DNA from: Rostratula benghalensis | Taxonomy: Eukaryota; Chordata; Aves; Charadriiformes; Rostratulidae | Direction of reading: 5' to 3' | DNA length: 64,000 nucleotides | Assembly: GCA_013399305.1 (NCBI GenBank) | Contig: VXAI01000015.1 | Span: forward strand, 939,965-1,003,964 | Translations under genes and position numbers: made by a program | Notes under the pieces: model-generated | The model's input: the letters and a program-made list of their open reading frames with translations, nothing else | Database searches by the model: none | What the model was told of the DNA's origin: nothing | Part shown: positions 33,701 to 46,600 of the stretch, in pieces | How positions within the stretch are numbered: the first letter of the stretch is position 1 | Layout: every line of letters begins with the position of its first letter

Positions 33701-36050
33701 CTGCTTTAAGTAGCTGAGGTTGCTGCCCTGCACCAGCCAGTACAGTGCTGAGGAGAGTGTTCAGTATGACAGGGAGCCGTCTCTCTTGCTGTGTTATCTA
33801 GCACAAGACAGAGGCTCACTGCAGGGCAGGAATCCCCTGATTTAGGTGCGTAACAAAGCTGGTCCCTGTGGGTATCAGTGAGGAGACCTGAATTAGCAGA
33901 TCATCCCTTTAATCCCCTTTGAGAGCCCTGAGCTTTCTCATTCAGCGCAAGGAAAGGCTTATTTAGGTTGTGTTATCCTCCCTGATTTGTGAACTTGGCT
34001 TTTATGAAAATAGCTTTCTCTGGATTTGGGGCTGCCAGACCATCTCCTATGTAGGGGGGCACTGGGGCGCTTCAAAGCTCTGGAGCTGGAAGCACAGCAC
34101 TGTGCTTCCACAGCTAAGCTGCAGCCCAACAGAGTTCATCCAACAAGCAGTGGCAGTTTCCTAGGCCAGGACCTCATAATTTGCATTTACATGTATTTAT
34201 TCACAACCACTTCTCCATGGGGAGGTTTCTATGGCAAAGCAACTTAGTGCATATGGAGGAATAAACATGGATCCCACAGCTGCTCAGCTCAACCAGTCTG
34301 CTTCAAGCCATGCTTTATCTCCAGCTCCTAGAGCTGCCAACTGGCAGTGAGGCATCACCAGTGATTAACCCAGAACTCCTTTGCAAGGGGCTGAATGTCT
34401 CATTTCCATCCTGCTGATTAGCACAGCTCAAACCAAAACCGCAACTTTCAGCAGGGCTGGAAATAGGCTGTAGGGATCCTCCCTGGGGCTGGGCCAGGGA
34501 CTCCGTGGGGAAGAGCTCCATCAATGGTGGGCTGCATGCTGGGGGTGTTGCCTCATTTCAGGGGCATGCCACTGTTATGGGAAAGCTGTGAAGACGCCTG
34601 GATGCTGAGCTTCAGCCAAAGACAGAATGCTCAGGACCCCTTCTCCCTCTTTCTAGATGTGCCACTGACTCACCAGGCGGCTCCAAGCCTTCATTCAAAT
34701 GCTTCATGCCCGAGTTTCTTCTTGGCACAGAGTGCTGCTGTGCTTAGACTGTAAGAGTTTAAGCAGATCTTGCTGACATTTCAAATGCTTTTCATTTTTG
34801 CTGAAAGGTATTTTGGAAGGCAAAGAAGAAAAAGAAAAAAATAATACCATCTTTTCCACAGCAGGGGAGGACACAGATACCACACTAAGAAGGGAAAAGT
34901 GAGTTGTGAAAAGAGAGGCAGGCAGTGACCTCTGGAACAAGCATGGCCCTTCCCCCAGTAATGGGGGAAGTAAAATCTCATGCTTTCCAAAACACAGTCT
35001 TTGCTATAGAAATTACTCCACTTTTCCAGATTCAATAGAAGGGCTAAAAAGTAAGTTTGGGTGACAAGTGTGCAGGGGAGCACACGTTCCCTTCCCACCT
35101 TGGGTTGTGCTGGGGCCTGGCTACATTTGTGTGCCCGATTCCCTATCCTCCTGGCCAGACTTCGTATTCTGGCTCTTTCAGAGCCTTTTCTCTTCTATGT
35201 CTGCTGGGATGGGGCTGCTAGCACCTGGCCCTAGCTATATTTTCTTTACCTTGCTTTATCCTCTGTTCTTTTTGGTCAGCAGGATAGAAGCTTTACAACA
35301 CTTCTGTTTGCAAGTTAACAATATGAAGATTATGAGGTCCTGCTCTCGTGGCTGGAGTGAGAATAGAACTGGGTCCAGCATTTGGAATGTCAGGTTGTAA
35401 TACTTAGCACAGTGTCTCTAAGCCCAACTTTCTTCCTCCAGAGACTGGATTTACTGGGGGCTTTTGGCAGTTCATCAGAGACACCAAAACCTTTCAGTGC
35501 CCTCACACTCTTGCTCAAAAGGGGATAAATACATCACTTGATAATATCACCAGTTTGCTTCTTGCAATGTCTTGTAAAAACATCAAGGAGCCTGAAAAGT
35601 GCATCTAGTTCATGTGGATTTGTGTAGCTTAGCACATGAGAGTTGTGAGAGTATATGAGTGTGAGACTCCCAGAGAGAATCAGCAAAGGCAGGCAAAGTT
35701 ACCATTGTTAATTTAGGAGGGCCAGGATTTATATGGGTTTTTTTGTATGTTTAATTTCTTTAACTTTTAACTCTTTCTAAAACCTATCTGCTCTCCTGTG
35801 GGGACAGATAATTGAGGGGACTTAAATTACCAGCTAAAATCTGGTCAGTTTATTTGCATCAGCAACTTGCAATATGAAGGGTGGCAGCCTACCACAAATG
35901 AACACCTGACCTCACCAAGGGGAACGGTACCTGCTGGTCCCCTCCCACACTGCTCAGGCACTGCAAAAGGACGCCTGGTCCATATTCTTCCAGTAGCTGG
36001 GCTGCTGGTTCAATTTGTGAACAACACGGATATTCGGACTCCACAATGCT
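30701..36050. other. Intergenic, no gene recognised
   Basis: Unique-looking sequence between the interspersed repeat and the inferred 3' end of LRRC75B. No exon with a recognisable domain, RNA gene or CR1 end was found. Confidence 0.55.
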
Positions 36051-36073
36051 TCATGCCCATGTCCAAGAGAACT

Positions 36074-37128
36074 GTTTATTACGTTTACATAGAACATGAA
36101 CATGGAAAACACTAGAAATATTGCATCAGTGGTTTGGTTTTTGGACAGCATTGGAAATGGTGATGCAGCTGCTCATGTCATGTCTGTATTACGAGGCATG
36201 GAATAGGCCATGAGGAGCCAAAGCTTTGCGCTTTAGTTTGGGAAGTGTCCACCTCTGGCACATTCACTGCTTGTTCCTCTAGTGCCACAGTTATGCACTT
36301 AGCTGTCTTGTTTTCCTCAATTTCACTTGGAACTTGTAATTCTAGTACAGAAGCACAGTTTTTTGAAACCAATCCTGCTAATCCACAGGACTGTTCTCCC
36401 TCCCTCTCCTCCCCCCTCCTCCCATCCCAACCCAACTCATCCCATCCCCCATGCTCCCACCAACACATACCTCCTTCCCCTCCCTCTCACCCCGGTCACA
36501 CAGCAAATATCCTGATGCTGCAGTTCCAAGCCATGTGTCCGCCCCAGCCTATGCAATCCAATGGTCTCTGACCAAGTCCCTTTGTTCAGATGTTAATACA
36601 AAACACACAATAGGAAAAAAACAAAACAAAAGGAGCCAGACACAAGAGGGAGACACACTGCCTGGCTCCACAACAGCTAGGCTCTTGGGGTACCTCCTTT
36701 CACACTCAAGGCTGCAGGTCCCAAGGTGCATAGGAAAAGGAAGAAAGGAAGTTAACTACAAGCCTGTTTCTGTTTTAGGTTACTCCCATCCCTTTCCCTC
36801 AACCCAATGGCTGCTGGAGGATATTCTTGACTCCGACAGGTCTTTTCCCGTCTTCCAGTGAGACCCTGCCTGGGGACCAGGTTCACTGTAAGTCACTGGT
36901 TCCTCTCTGGAACGTGGGCGATGGGTTTGGCAGTGACGGGAGGGAGCGGAGCACGTTGTGGGGGGACAACAGGCTTTTGTCTCACAGCAAGGGGGGGGGG
37001 GGTAATGTTAGGGAAGGCGAGAGAAAAGAGCCAAAGGAAGCTGGTAAAGCTGGCCCTCTGCTTGATGTTTGTACTCAAGACTTCTCCTTGGGATGGCTTC
37101 AGTATGCCAGTGCCAGCCTGTTGTCCAG
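36074..37128 (-). other. LRRC75B: LRRC75B 3' UTR with candidate polyadenylation signal
   Basis: A minus-strand AATAAA at 36074-36079 is the candidate signal about 1.05 kb past the stop. The stretch contains a G12 run at 36991-37002 (C12 in the transcript). It also contains a plus-strand C-rich tract at 36399-36490, which is G-rich in the transcript. Confidence 0.5.
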
Positions 37129-37651
37129 TCACCTCTCACAGCCCTGCTGAGAGAAAGCACGTGGCGAGGTGCTTCCTGCTGCTTCATCCTCTGGCTGGCT
37201 GCCCTCGTGCCCGCTGGAGATTTCTGAGTCGCAGTCGAGTGCCTCATAGATGGTAGGCAGCGTGGTCTGCTGGCTGAGGCGCTTGCGCAGGCCCACGAGC
37301 AATGGCTGCGGCATGGAGGAGACATCCACGTTGTTGCCGAGGTCAACCCAGGCCAGGCAAGGGAACTTGTTCATGTCCTTCATGGTGTCAGTCAGCTCCT
37401 TCATGGTCGCCCGTGTCAGTCGGTTGCCATTGAGGGAAAGGTGAGTGAGCTTGGGTAGTGCCCAGAGGAAGGGCAGCAGCAGACGCACCATATCGTCATT
37501 CAGCTCGGTGAAGCTCAGGTCCACAGAGGTGAGATGGTCCCCATTGTTCTGCAGGTAGTAGGCCATGCGGTGGACATCCCGCATGGTGAGGGGGATCCCT
37601 GACAAATCCATGGAGTCTTGGCTCACCTTCTTCTGCAGGCTGGTCTTCAGG
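37129..37651 (-). CDS. LRRC75B: LRRC75B terminal coding exon (leucine-rich repeats)
   Basis: The acceptor is catcattag. After completing Cys it reads LKTSLQKKVSQDSMDLSG, the leucine-rich repeats, and an acidic Ser-rich tail, ending SQQGCER and TGA. The 174-codon frame is the longest clean coding block in the window. Confidence 0.95.
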
Positions 37652-40600
37652 CTAATGATGGAAAGGGGTAGAGAGAGAGATCATTAAGGAGACTGCTTTC
37701 ATCCATCTCTCATCCGAGTGGCAGATAGCTTGGGAGAGGGGAGAACTCATTAAGAACATGGGCCAGAATGTTAAGGAAAGGGTTAATGGAGCTCATTTGG
37801 GAAACAAGCACAAGGTTTGCACTGTGCTTCTGGGTAGACTGTGTCCTAGGGCTTTCCTGTATGTTCTCAGCACTTAGACATAAACTTTGCCAGAACTGGC
37901 TAAACACAGGATGCTAAAGTATCAATAACACATTTCAAAGGGTTTGTCTACATGTGCATGTACAGAGCTCGTGCACAGAGAGCAAAAACTAAGGGAAGCA
38001 AATTTCCAAGTGCACTGGTTTGCACTGTATGTGGGCTGTTTGTGTGCCACCTCTCCAGGTGAATGACAAGGTCTGTTGCAAATAGACTGTGCTGGGGGGA
38101 CACTGCAGAGGAGAGCAGTGTTAAAAGGCTAAGAAATGGGTATTTTATCAGGAAAATAATCTATTGGCAAACTGCACCCCAGGAGTAGATTTACTGCATG
38201 TCCCTTTAAAAGCCTTCCCAAGCAGCACTTAGTCAGTAAGCAGTACCAGTGGCTGCCTATTTGGGTCTCTGTGGTCAGCAGATCATCTGGGATCTGCTGC
38301 AGCTGTGAGTAGGCGGGGAGGGTATAAAGGTGCTAAAAGAACTGTAAAGAGGTGATATCAGTAATTTCTTCTGCTGTCTGCCTGGCAAGTGGAGTGAGGA
38401 GGAGGTAGGCAAGCTGTACAGCAGGCAAAGCTGCATTATGGGGCTGTTGGGTATGCAAAGGGAGTGGGATGTGGAGTTCTATAATGGACTGTGGGTTTGT
38501 GAGAGTGCTGTAGGAAGTGGGAGCTGTGGGGCTATAGGAGCTGGTGGGGATACTTTGCAAGATTGAATAGAGATGAGTGTTGATGTAATGTATGAAAACC
38601 TACTTCCTTAGTGTGAATTATAGTCTTGCTGTCCTTCCAGACACATGTAGCTTTAAGGATATGGGAGCCAGAGTAAGACCCCTAGTAGTGTAATTTGTTA
38701 TGTGCTCAGTGGATCTGTAAGGGTCTTAGGGCCTTAGTGAGCTTGGGAGGCACAGGGTGGATTAAGAATTAACTGCCAATTTGAATGTCCCCACTCTTCC
38801 TATCTGGCTCTCTGTAGTGTCCTGCACACCTGTGGCACACCCAGTCCCTGAGAGCAATGGGTACATGGGGACATGCAATTTCCTTGGAGGAGGCTGCAGC
38901 ACCGCAGGAGCTCCTGTGGCAGGTGAGAATGTTCCTGTGAGCCTTAGTGTTGCCAGGCCCTTCTGCAGTTGTGGAGAGGATGTGACGCTCCCTCTATAGC
39001 TTTTGCTTCCATAGTAAATTTCAGTTATTAATACTCTATGAGCATGTGATAATACAAGTGAATAAATGTGCAATGCTGGAGGCAACAACTCTTTGTGGAC
39101 ACATTCAACACTCACACACCTGTGGCTGTGCTTCCTTGTAGGAATGTGAGGGGGAAAGACCTCTTGGCCTGCCTTGTCAATTCTCAAGCCCACAAATTCC
39201 CAGTCTGGGTTTAGCAGCACTTTGTTCAGGCTACTTCTGTGTGTCCTTGTGCTTTCTGTGGGAATTAGCTGTGCAAGGCTGAGGCTATATCTGCAAGCAT
39301 GCCTTTGAGCTAATGAGCTCACATAGTAGAGAGGTAATAACAGTATGGAATAGCTTACATTCAGACCTAAAGTTTTTAAAAGAGCCTTATGCATTACTTA
39401 CTAAATATTTATACTTTACATAACCCAGACTACTCCTCAGTGGATTCGCAGGAGGGGCAAGGGGAGCAGCAGTTATGTCAAACAGCAGAGACTGATGTAT
39501 TGGTGAATTATATTTGGTCTGAAAGCACATGTGAGTTCTTCAAAGGGTCTTTGCTTGAATTTGGTATCTTTCCTTTCTCAGGGCCTTAGAGACAGGATTG
39601 TTAAGAATTAATCAACCACATTGCTTGTAGCAGTGGTGCGTTCTCTTGGCTGCTACAACAGTAGCATGACTCGTGAACTGTGCGGGTCTGGGTGGCGCTG
39701 GGCTAGACTCCCTCTGCTAATTAGCAAAAGGGTAGCCTCTGGTATTTCAAGGGATGCCTGATACCAGCTGAGTTGCAGAGTTTGTCACCAACCACTGCCA
39801 CTGGAGTAGCACAATACTATAGGAAAGAGTTCAACTTGTACAAAATCTTCCAGGGACTGGCCTCAAACCTGGAAGTCAGAGTTCTCCCCTGGCACAATGT
39901 TATCCCTTTAGCTGTGCCAGATGTTTATATGCATATTTGATACAGAATACTTGTTCCAGCAAAACAAAGCATCAAGTGCATAGTGGAGGTTGTGCTTTCA
40001 TATTGGTTAGATTAAGCAGATAGAAATTAATCTTGAGTGGAAACCTGACTGCATAGAGGAAATAGTCCCCTAAATCCAGCTGGTACAAAAGATGAGATGG
40101 AAGCTGCCTCTGGGCTGTGTTGGGTTACAGTAAGACTTCGTTGGGGATGTTAAGGGGATCCAGGTTAAACAAGCATAGAAGCAAGCCTGTAATTACTTCA
40201 GCTGTTTCATGCAAATGCAGCCTATGGCTCCTGGAAATTCTTTTCTCCAGTGCTGTCAAACCGTGGCAGGTGCTGGAGGGAGCAGAAAGGAGACATAAAC
40301 ATGGGGATGCCCTGGCCCCAAGCCTTATCTGAGTCTGTGCAAAGCCTATTCTTATCTTGCTATTGTAAAGCTATGAGAAACAAGCCTTAAAGCTTCCAGT
40401 TTGGGATAGGAACCAAGCTGGAGAGAGGACCACTGGACCACTGGAGGGCATGTCTGAGCCGGCACTGTTCCCTCTGCCGGGCCTCAGCATTCAGGTGCTG
40501 TTTTTCCTGCTGTGTCTGCACCAGCAGCTTTCTTAACAGGGGGTAAGTCTGAACGGCTCTTGGAGTCCCCTTTTGAGAGACTTGGCTCTGAGTGCAGACA

Positions 40601-43600
40601 GTGATAAGTGAGGGAAAATGTCAGAAGGACAAATGCAATGTGCTTGTTTGTCTCTGCATGTTAAGCTTTCCCTCCTGTTGGCTGCTATGCAGGGACTGCA
40701 GTAATAAGTCATGGATCGTACTCTGACCAGAGCAGGTACCTTCTGCTGCTCACCCCAGCAACAAGCCAATACCCTAAGGAGGCCTTAATCAAGCAGACAA
40801 ATTACCTTCCCATAATTGATTCTCCAGGCTGGACTGCTCCTGGCTGAATGTGCTTAAACCCTCCTGTCTCCTGTCCTGTGCCAGGGCCCTCCCTTTCTCC
40901 TTTGCTGGCTTGTTTTTCTTTCCTTTTCTGTGTTTTTTGCTGCTTCCTTTTGCCCTCATTGCTGTACCTGCCAGGATTACTCTGTGCCTCCTGTCTCAGC
41001 AATGTGAACTCCTCCTATGTTTAAGTTGTTCTTTTGCCTGTAAAAATGCCTCTTGTAGGGATGTGTCTGTAGAAGCCTTGCCCTGGTGGACATAGCCCCT
41101 ATCACTGCAGCCAGGCCCTCAGCTCTTTGGTAAGTGCTGAAGCATGAGATCTGATGCCTGCTGTGTGCTTTAAACCCTGGCAGCTCTACTCCTTGCCTTC
41201 TGCGTGTTCCTGGGCAGCTAAGTACCATCTCTGGGGCAGGGCACTGAAGAGTTGACCACTCTTTCTCCTATATTGCTTTAGAGATAAATATATCTGCTGT
41301 CAGAAGAGGGATGGAGATGTGGTTAGATGATTTACTCTGAATTATGTGACACTTAGTTTTGGTTTTGGGGTTTTTTTTGAGCTCTGTTTCTCTTAGGGAG
41401 GGGGGAAAGAGGGGCAGGGGGCAATGAGACGCAGGACCCCAGGCTCTCAGACACTTCTGCAGCAGTTGAGAAAATGCCGGGTTTATTTCCAGGGAAATGG
41501 GTCATCTATTATCCTTTAATTTCTGCAAGTAAAATAGGCTTAAAGATTGCTTCAGCTGCAGAAGCTTTTTTTTTTTTCTTTGTGTGAGACAAAACAGCTA
41601 CTTAGCAGCATGGCTCTTGATGCCCATGGGACTTGTGGGCAGAGGACTGCAAAGCACTAGAGACTGGATTAACCTACTGCAACTGGAGCTGTGTGCAGAT
41701 TTATAATTGTGGGGATTTGCATCTAACGAGGATCTGGACCCTGGATGCAGGGAAACAGACTGTGTTTGTATTATCTGCAGAAAGCTTAAAGAGGAAACAA
41801 ATCCCCACTGCCTCAGATCCTGGAGATAGGGCTGCAAGGGAGAAATTCTGCGAAACTTTGAGCAAGAAGCAAGGACAATCAGCAGCTTGTGCCCTGCTGC
41901 CCACCTGGAGTTAGATGCAGCATACAGTGAGGAAAGGTGTCTGCCCATCCTCCTGTTTATAAGGTATTAGCACCCTGCTTGCAACTCGTGTCCAGTCCTG
42001 CTGAGGGATGAGAGTTCTTCTGGGTACATCTTCTTGTTTCTCTCATGTGAAACAAGTTTTCCTTTGCATCATTCCCAACTCCCTCCTTCAGGTCTGGCTT
42101 TTCTCCTGGTGACACACAGACAGCCTTCCTTCCACCCTCACTGCCAATTATCCCTTCCCCTAGGTGCCAACTTTACTCTTCAGCAGGCATTAGCCAACAG
42201 TCCTGGGTTGCACCATAAGCCTGGCTGTGTGAGATCCACCCAGGATCAGTCCAGATGGCACAGGGCTCTGAGGGACCTGCAGGTGTCAGAAGAAGGCACT
42301 CTGTCTCTCAGAAATGTGGGCTAGGAAAGGGGTGAAACCATCTTGTGCCTCCCTTGGCTTTTCTCTGGGATGAAAATCTTCCTCTCCCCACATCAGGCTC
42401 AGTCACTGAGAATTTGGCTAACGTAAGCAAATTCAGAGCTGTCTTGAGATGAAACAATTAGAGGACCTGGAATTAATTGCTGGTTGTTTGTCTCCAGGAC
42501 CTGTCTCAAGGGACTGAACCCTTAGGTTGTCTTCTATAGCCTTCTTTTATTCTGTGAAGCTGAGGGCTCAGTATGTTTACTTTTTTATTATTAGCACTGA
42601 ATCCCTTCAATTTCTTGCTCATCAACTAAATTTTTTGGTGGCTGCAGGGAAGAGGCGTTCTGACTGTTGCTCTGGTGGAACTTGCAGCAGCCACAGCAGT
42701 GCTTGACCTCTTGTTAGCTTTTGGGGATTTGGAGGCACTTGATCAGCCCAACAAAGTTCAAGTTCCTGGAGTCCGAGCCTCATTTCCTTGTCTTCCATGG
42801 CATGGAGAGAGGCTGGGAGCAGATGGTGAGAGTCAGATAGGATTTCAGTGATGAGGGGTGCCCACTACTCCTGGCCTGTCTCTTCAGGGAAATACCACTT
42901 TCCCCTGCCCACCCTCTTATTTTTACATTTAATTTGCCTCCAAACAGGAATTTTACTGATGCCAGAGATTCCCATTGCTGTGCATCCCTTCCTTCATTAA
43001 CAGGCATTGCCACTAGTGGCTAATTGGCTAGGAGTTGGGTAACTCTTGGCTGTTCTTCATTGCACAAAACCTAGTGACAGGCATGTCTGGATGGCTTCTC
43101 TGCCTTGAGCATTAGGGGTTGGACTCTGAGCTTTTTAATTGCCTATTTAGCATAATCTGGTTGCTTTGTTTCCCTGTGGCACAGGGCTGGCTTTAGCTGC
43201 CTCTAGTGAGACATGAAAAAGGAAAGAGAAGCCTCAAAAGCACTGACACAGCCCAAGCTGTTTGAAGGCTGGGCCCAAAACCTCTGTGAAGGTAGAGGCA
43301 GTGCACAAACAGGCCACTTCCATGAGAAGTCCCTTAGTCACATCTCCATGTACCCAAGCTCTTTTGATCACCTGTGGGGAGATCCTGCACTGTGGTGAGA
43401 AGGGGAGTGGAAAAGAAGCCTTTCTCCTGCCACCCTCCCTCTGCAGCTGGGACATGGATAGCTCTCCTCTGGCTCTATTGTCATCTTCACTCTGTCCTTG
43501 CAGGTGTGTTCAAGAGAGTTGTGACCCCTTGGTCTTCCTCCTGCTGCCACATGATTCAACCAAGAGCTCTGGCTCTTTCCTCTCATTATTTAGGTCTTTC

Positions 43601-46600
43601 CTAGCAAAGCAGGGAATAACGCTACCTCCTCACTGTAAATACCTTGTTATCCTGTGTCATAGAATCAGAATAGTTTGGGTTGGAAGGGACCTTTGAAGGT
43701 CATCCAGTCCAACTACCCTGCAGTGAGCAGGGATATCCTTGCCAGACCTTCCACTGTAAAAAAGACATGAAGGCACAAGGTCTCTGCTGATTCCTTAAAA
43801 ATCTGCCACTCCAGCCTGTGTTATTTCTTTCACTGTCTATTTCTCTGTCACAGCATCCTACTTCTCCTGCCTGCTTGTCTTTGACTTTTTCCTCCTGATC
43901 TGTGACAGGGCAGTGTCAAGCTGCTGGATGACTTTTTGTACTGTCTCCAACAGCCTTTGCAGATCTATCTGTCTAACCCTGATCATGAGTAGTGGTTTGC
44001 GGAGTCGCACTGCAAGGTGGGGAGACAGTTCCTGCCTCTCTGCAACTTGCTTGTGTCTGTCAGCTGACATGTCTGTGAGCAGCAACTTTTTAAAAAAGTT
44101 GTGTGGGGCAGTTCTTGTACTCCCATATGACTATTGCCATGTGGCTTTAGTTAACTGACTGGTAGTCTCTAACTTGGCTTCCTATCTTAAAGCAGGGATG
44201 GTGGTGCTTATTTACCCTGTTGCATAAGGGAGACATGAAGCTGTAGTTAATATTCACCTCATGCCGTTTGAAGGCTAGGATCTAATCTGCCAGAGCTGTC
44301 ATCCTCAGCCCTGAGTGATGTTTTCAAGGGGAAAAAATAAAAGATCCAAAGCCCTTTAGAGCTGTTTCCTTGCAGTCTTATAGACACAAATGCTTTCATT
44401 GTATTTTAGAAGTACATCTAATGCCGCAATATCTAACAGTGCACATCAGTAACTGAGAAACAGAGCAGTAAGCCCTGAAGGAATACAATGTTCTCCACCC
44501 AGCTTTGGATTAGCCAAAATGAAATTCATTCAGATGAGCAAAGTAAAACTGTGGTGAGACTTGTGAAAAGGAAAGCCCAGATGCATGCAGCTTGGGAGTT
44601 AATAACTCCGTACACACAACTGCCTTTCCTCTTCCAGAACCAGTCACTGTGTGGAAAAATCTGCATTTTATTTTATTTTATTTTTTACCTCTGTCAGGAT
44701 CTCTCTGACTGTAAAGATGCTTTGTGCATTCAGGTTTGGTCCCTTGCACTCAAGAAAGGAAGTAGTTAACACTAAAGTAGGCAGCTCTGGGGCTGATGCA
44801 AGTGGAAGGTATGTAAGGTTCCCTGACTTTGTTAGGAGAGCTCAGTTGAAATCCACAGCTGCTTGCTTGCAGTGCTAGGCTGTGATTCAGCTCTCCAAAG
44901 GCTGTCTTTACCCAATGCCCTTCTCCCTCCAGAGCAGAGTCCAGTGTGTCTTGCCCTCAAAGTAATACACCCTCTGGGTCCAGCCCTGTTTTGGAGGCAG
45001 ATGGTGGCACTTGCACTAGTGTATGCAGTTTTCCTTAGGTCAGCATTGCAGGAGGTATCAAGATTTCCGATAACATGAATTAATGGAATCCAAAAATTAA
45101 GCACCTGTCAAAGTTCCACAGAAGTTATGTTGATAGTCTAAAAAGCCTGTGTCCGTGTAGAGGAGCACTTCTTAATTCATTACTTCTTACACTATAAATG
45201 TCAATTTAACAAGAAAGCAAAGCTGGAGTTATAAAACACTCTAGGATGTATTCTGATCAAGTGTGAGTGACCTATACAACTATAATGTGGTGCTAAAACT
45301 GAATTTCCATTAAGATATAAGGCACTGAAAATTGTGCAGTAAAGTCATGCTGGTCTCTGCTGTGGAAATCCTATCCCTTGGATTTGAGTTTCTACTTTTA
45401 AACCCGAGCTTGCCTCCCCTGTCTGGTTAGGTACTCAACCTAAGCAGGGTGGGGTGCAGGCTGTTGGCTGGAATCTGCAGACCTGAGCCAGGATTTTCAG
45501 GGAAGGAGAACTGAACACCTTGCTTTCAGTGTGACAAACTTTGCCTGGATTATCTCCCAGGAGGTTGAAGTAGTCTCTTTGGGTGTCTGCACAGCTGGGA
45601 CACTGCTAATCCTTCATTGCACATGTGGACAACCACTGTCAAGAAACCACAGGTGTGGATGCAGAGGGCAAACTGCCTTCCAACATCAACCTTTGACAGT
45701 TTCATCAAGCAGAGAAACCAGATGAAGCCTGGGCTGGATCACTACTACTTGTTTCAGCTGCTGTTGCATTGAGTCCACTGTGCTACAATAAGCTTTTTCC
45801 ATCCACGTTTCTGTTCTGGCCTGTGAATTGACAGTGGGGTGCTTGAAGAAATGTATCTCATCTTTTCTGTTTTATCAGTTTGTGGGTGGCACTTGCTGAA
45901 TGTTTTGGGCCCCACTGAGAGTAGATGGGGATGTAACCACATTAGTTTGTTTCTCACCCTCTGGTTTGCTATTTTGCAGTGGGGAGGAACACCTGATGCA
46001 AGATCCAGCTCCAGTATTGCAGGTCCTCTCTACCTCCCATACTGCATCTCCATAACAGCCCAAATGTAATTAAAAGCCTGGCAGATGCTCTAAGCTCTCT
46101 GTATGGCTGGGCTTGTTAATTATCTCCTGGACCCATCTGGCATGCTGCCAGAAAGTGGAAATCACATTTCAGAAGAGAACAAGGGGGTCCTGCATCAGCT
46201 CTGTGAAAGCCAGAAGCCAGAGCCCATGAGACTGTAAAGCGTGAGGAGAATTTGGTTCCTGAATGTCTTCACACACTAATTCCTCCCTGCTGTCCCGAGT
46301 CCCCACCAGACCTGAGAAATGCCTTCAAAGTATTGCTGTGCTTTTTACAGGACCTTGACAGCAGGAAGGGTACAAGCTAAGGACACGGGTTCAGAAATAG
46401 AGATTAGTAAAATATTCCCACTAGCAGACAGAGGGAAGTGGAGAATTTGAATCAGGTGAAGGAACTAGGTCCTGGTGTCTCTAAATGAAGCAGCTATTTC
46501 TCTCCTGGTACTGGCAACATCCGTTTTCTTGCAGTGGCCTTGGATGCCAACTCTGCAGGTGCCTTTTGCCACAAACTGCAAACCAGTTCCTCTCCAGTTT

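Noticed and set aside
38762..39394. 210-codon minus-strand open frame in LRRC75B intron 3
   Set aside because: No family resemblance, no repeat or domain pattern and no splice link to LRRC75B; its composition is that of ordinary intron.
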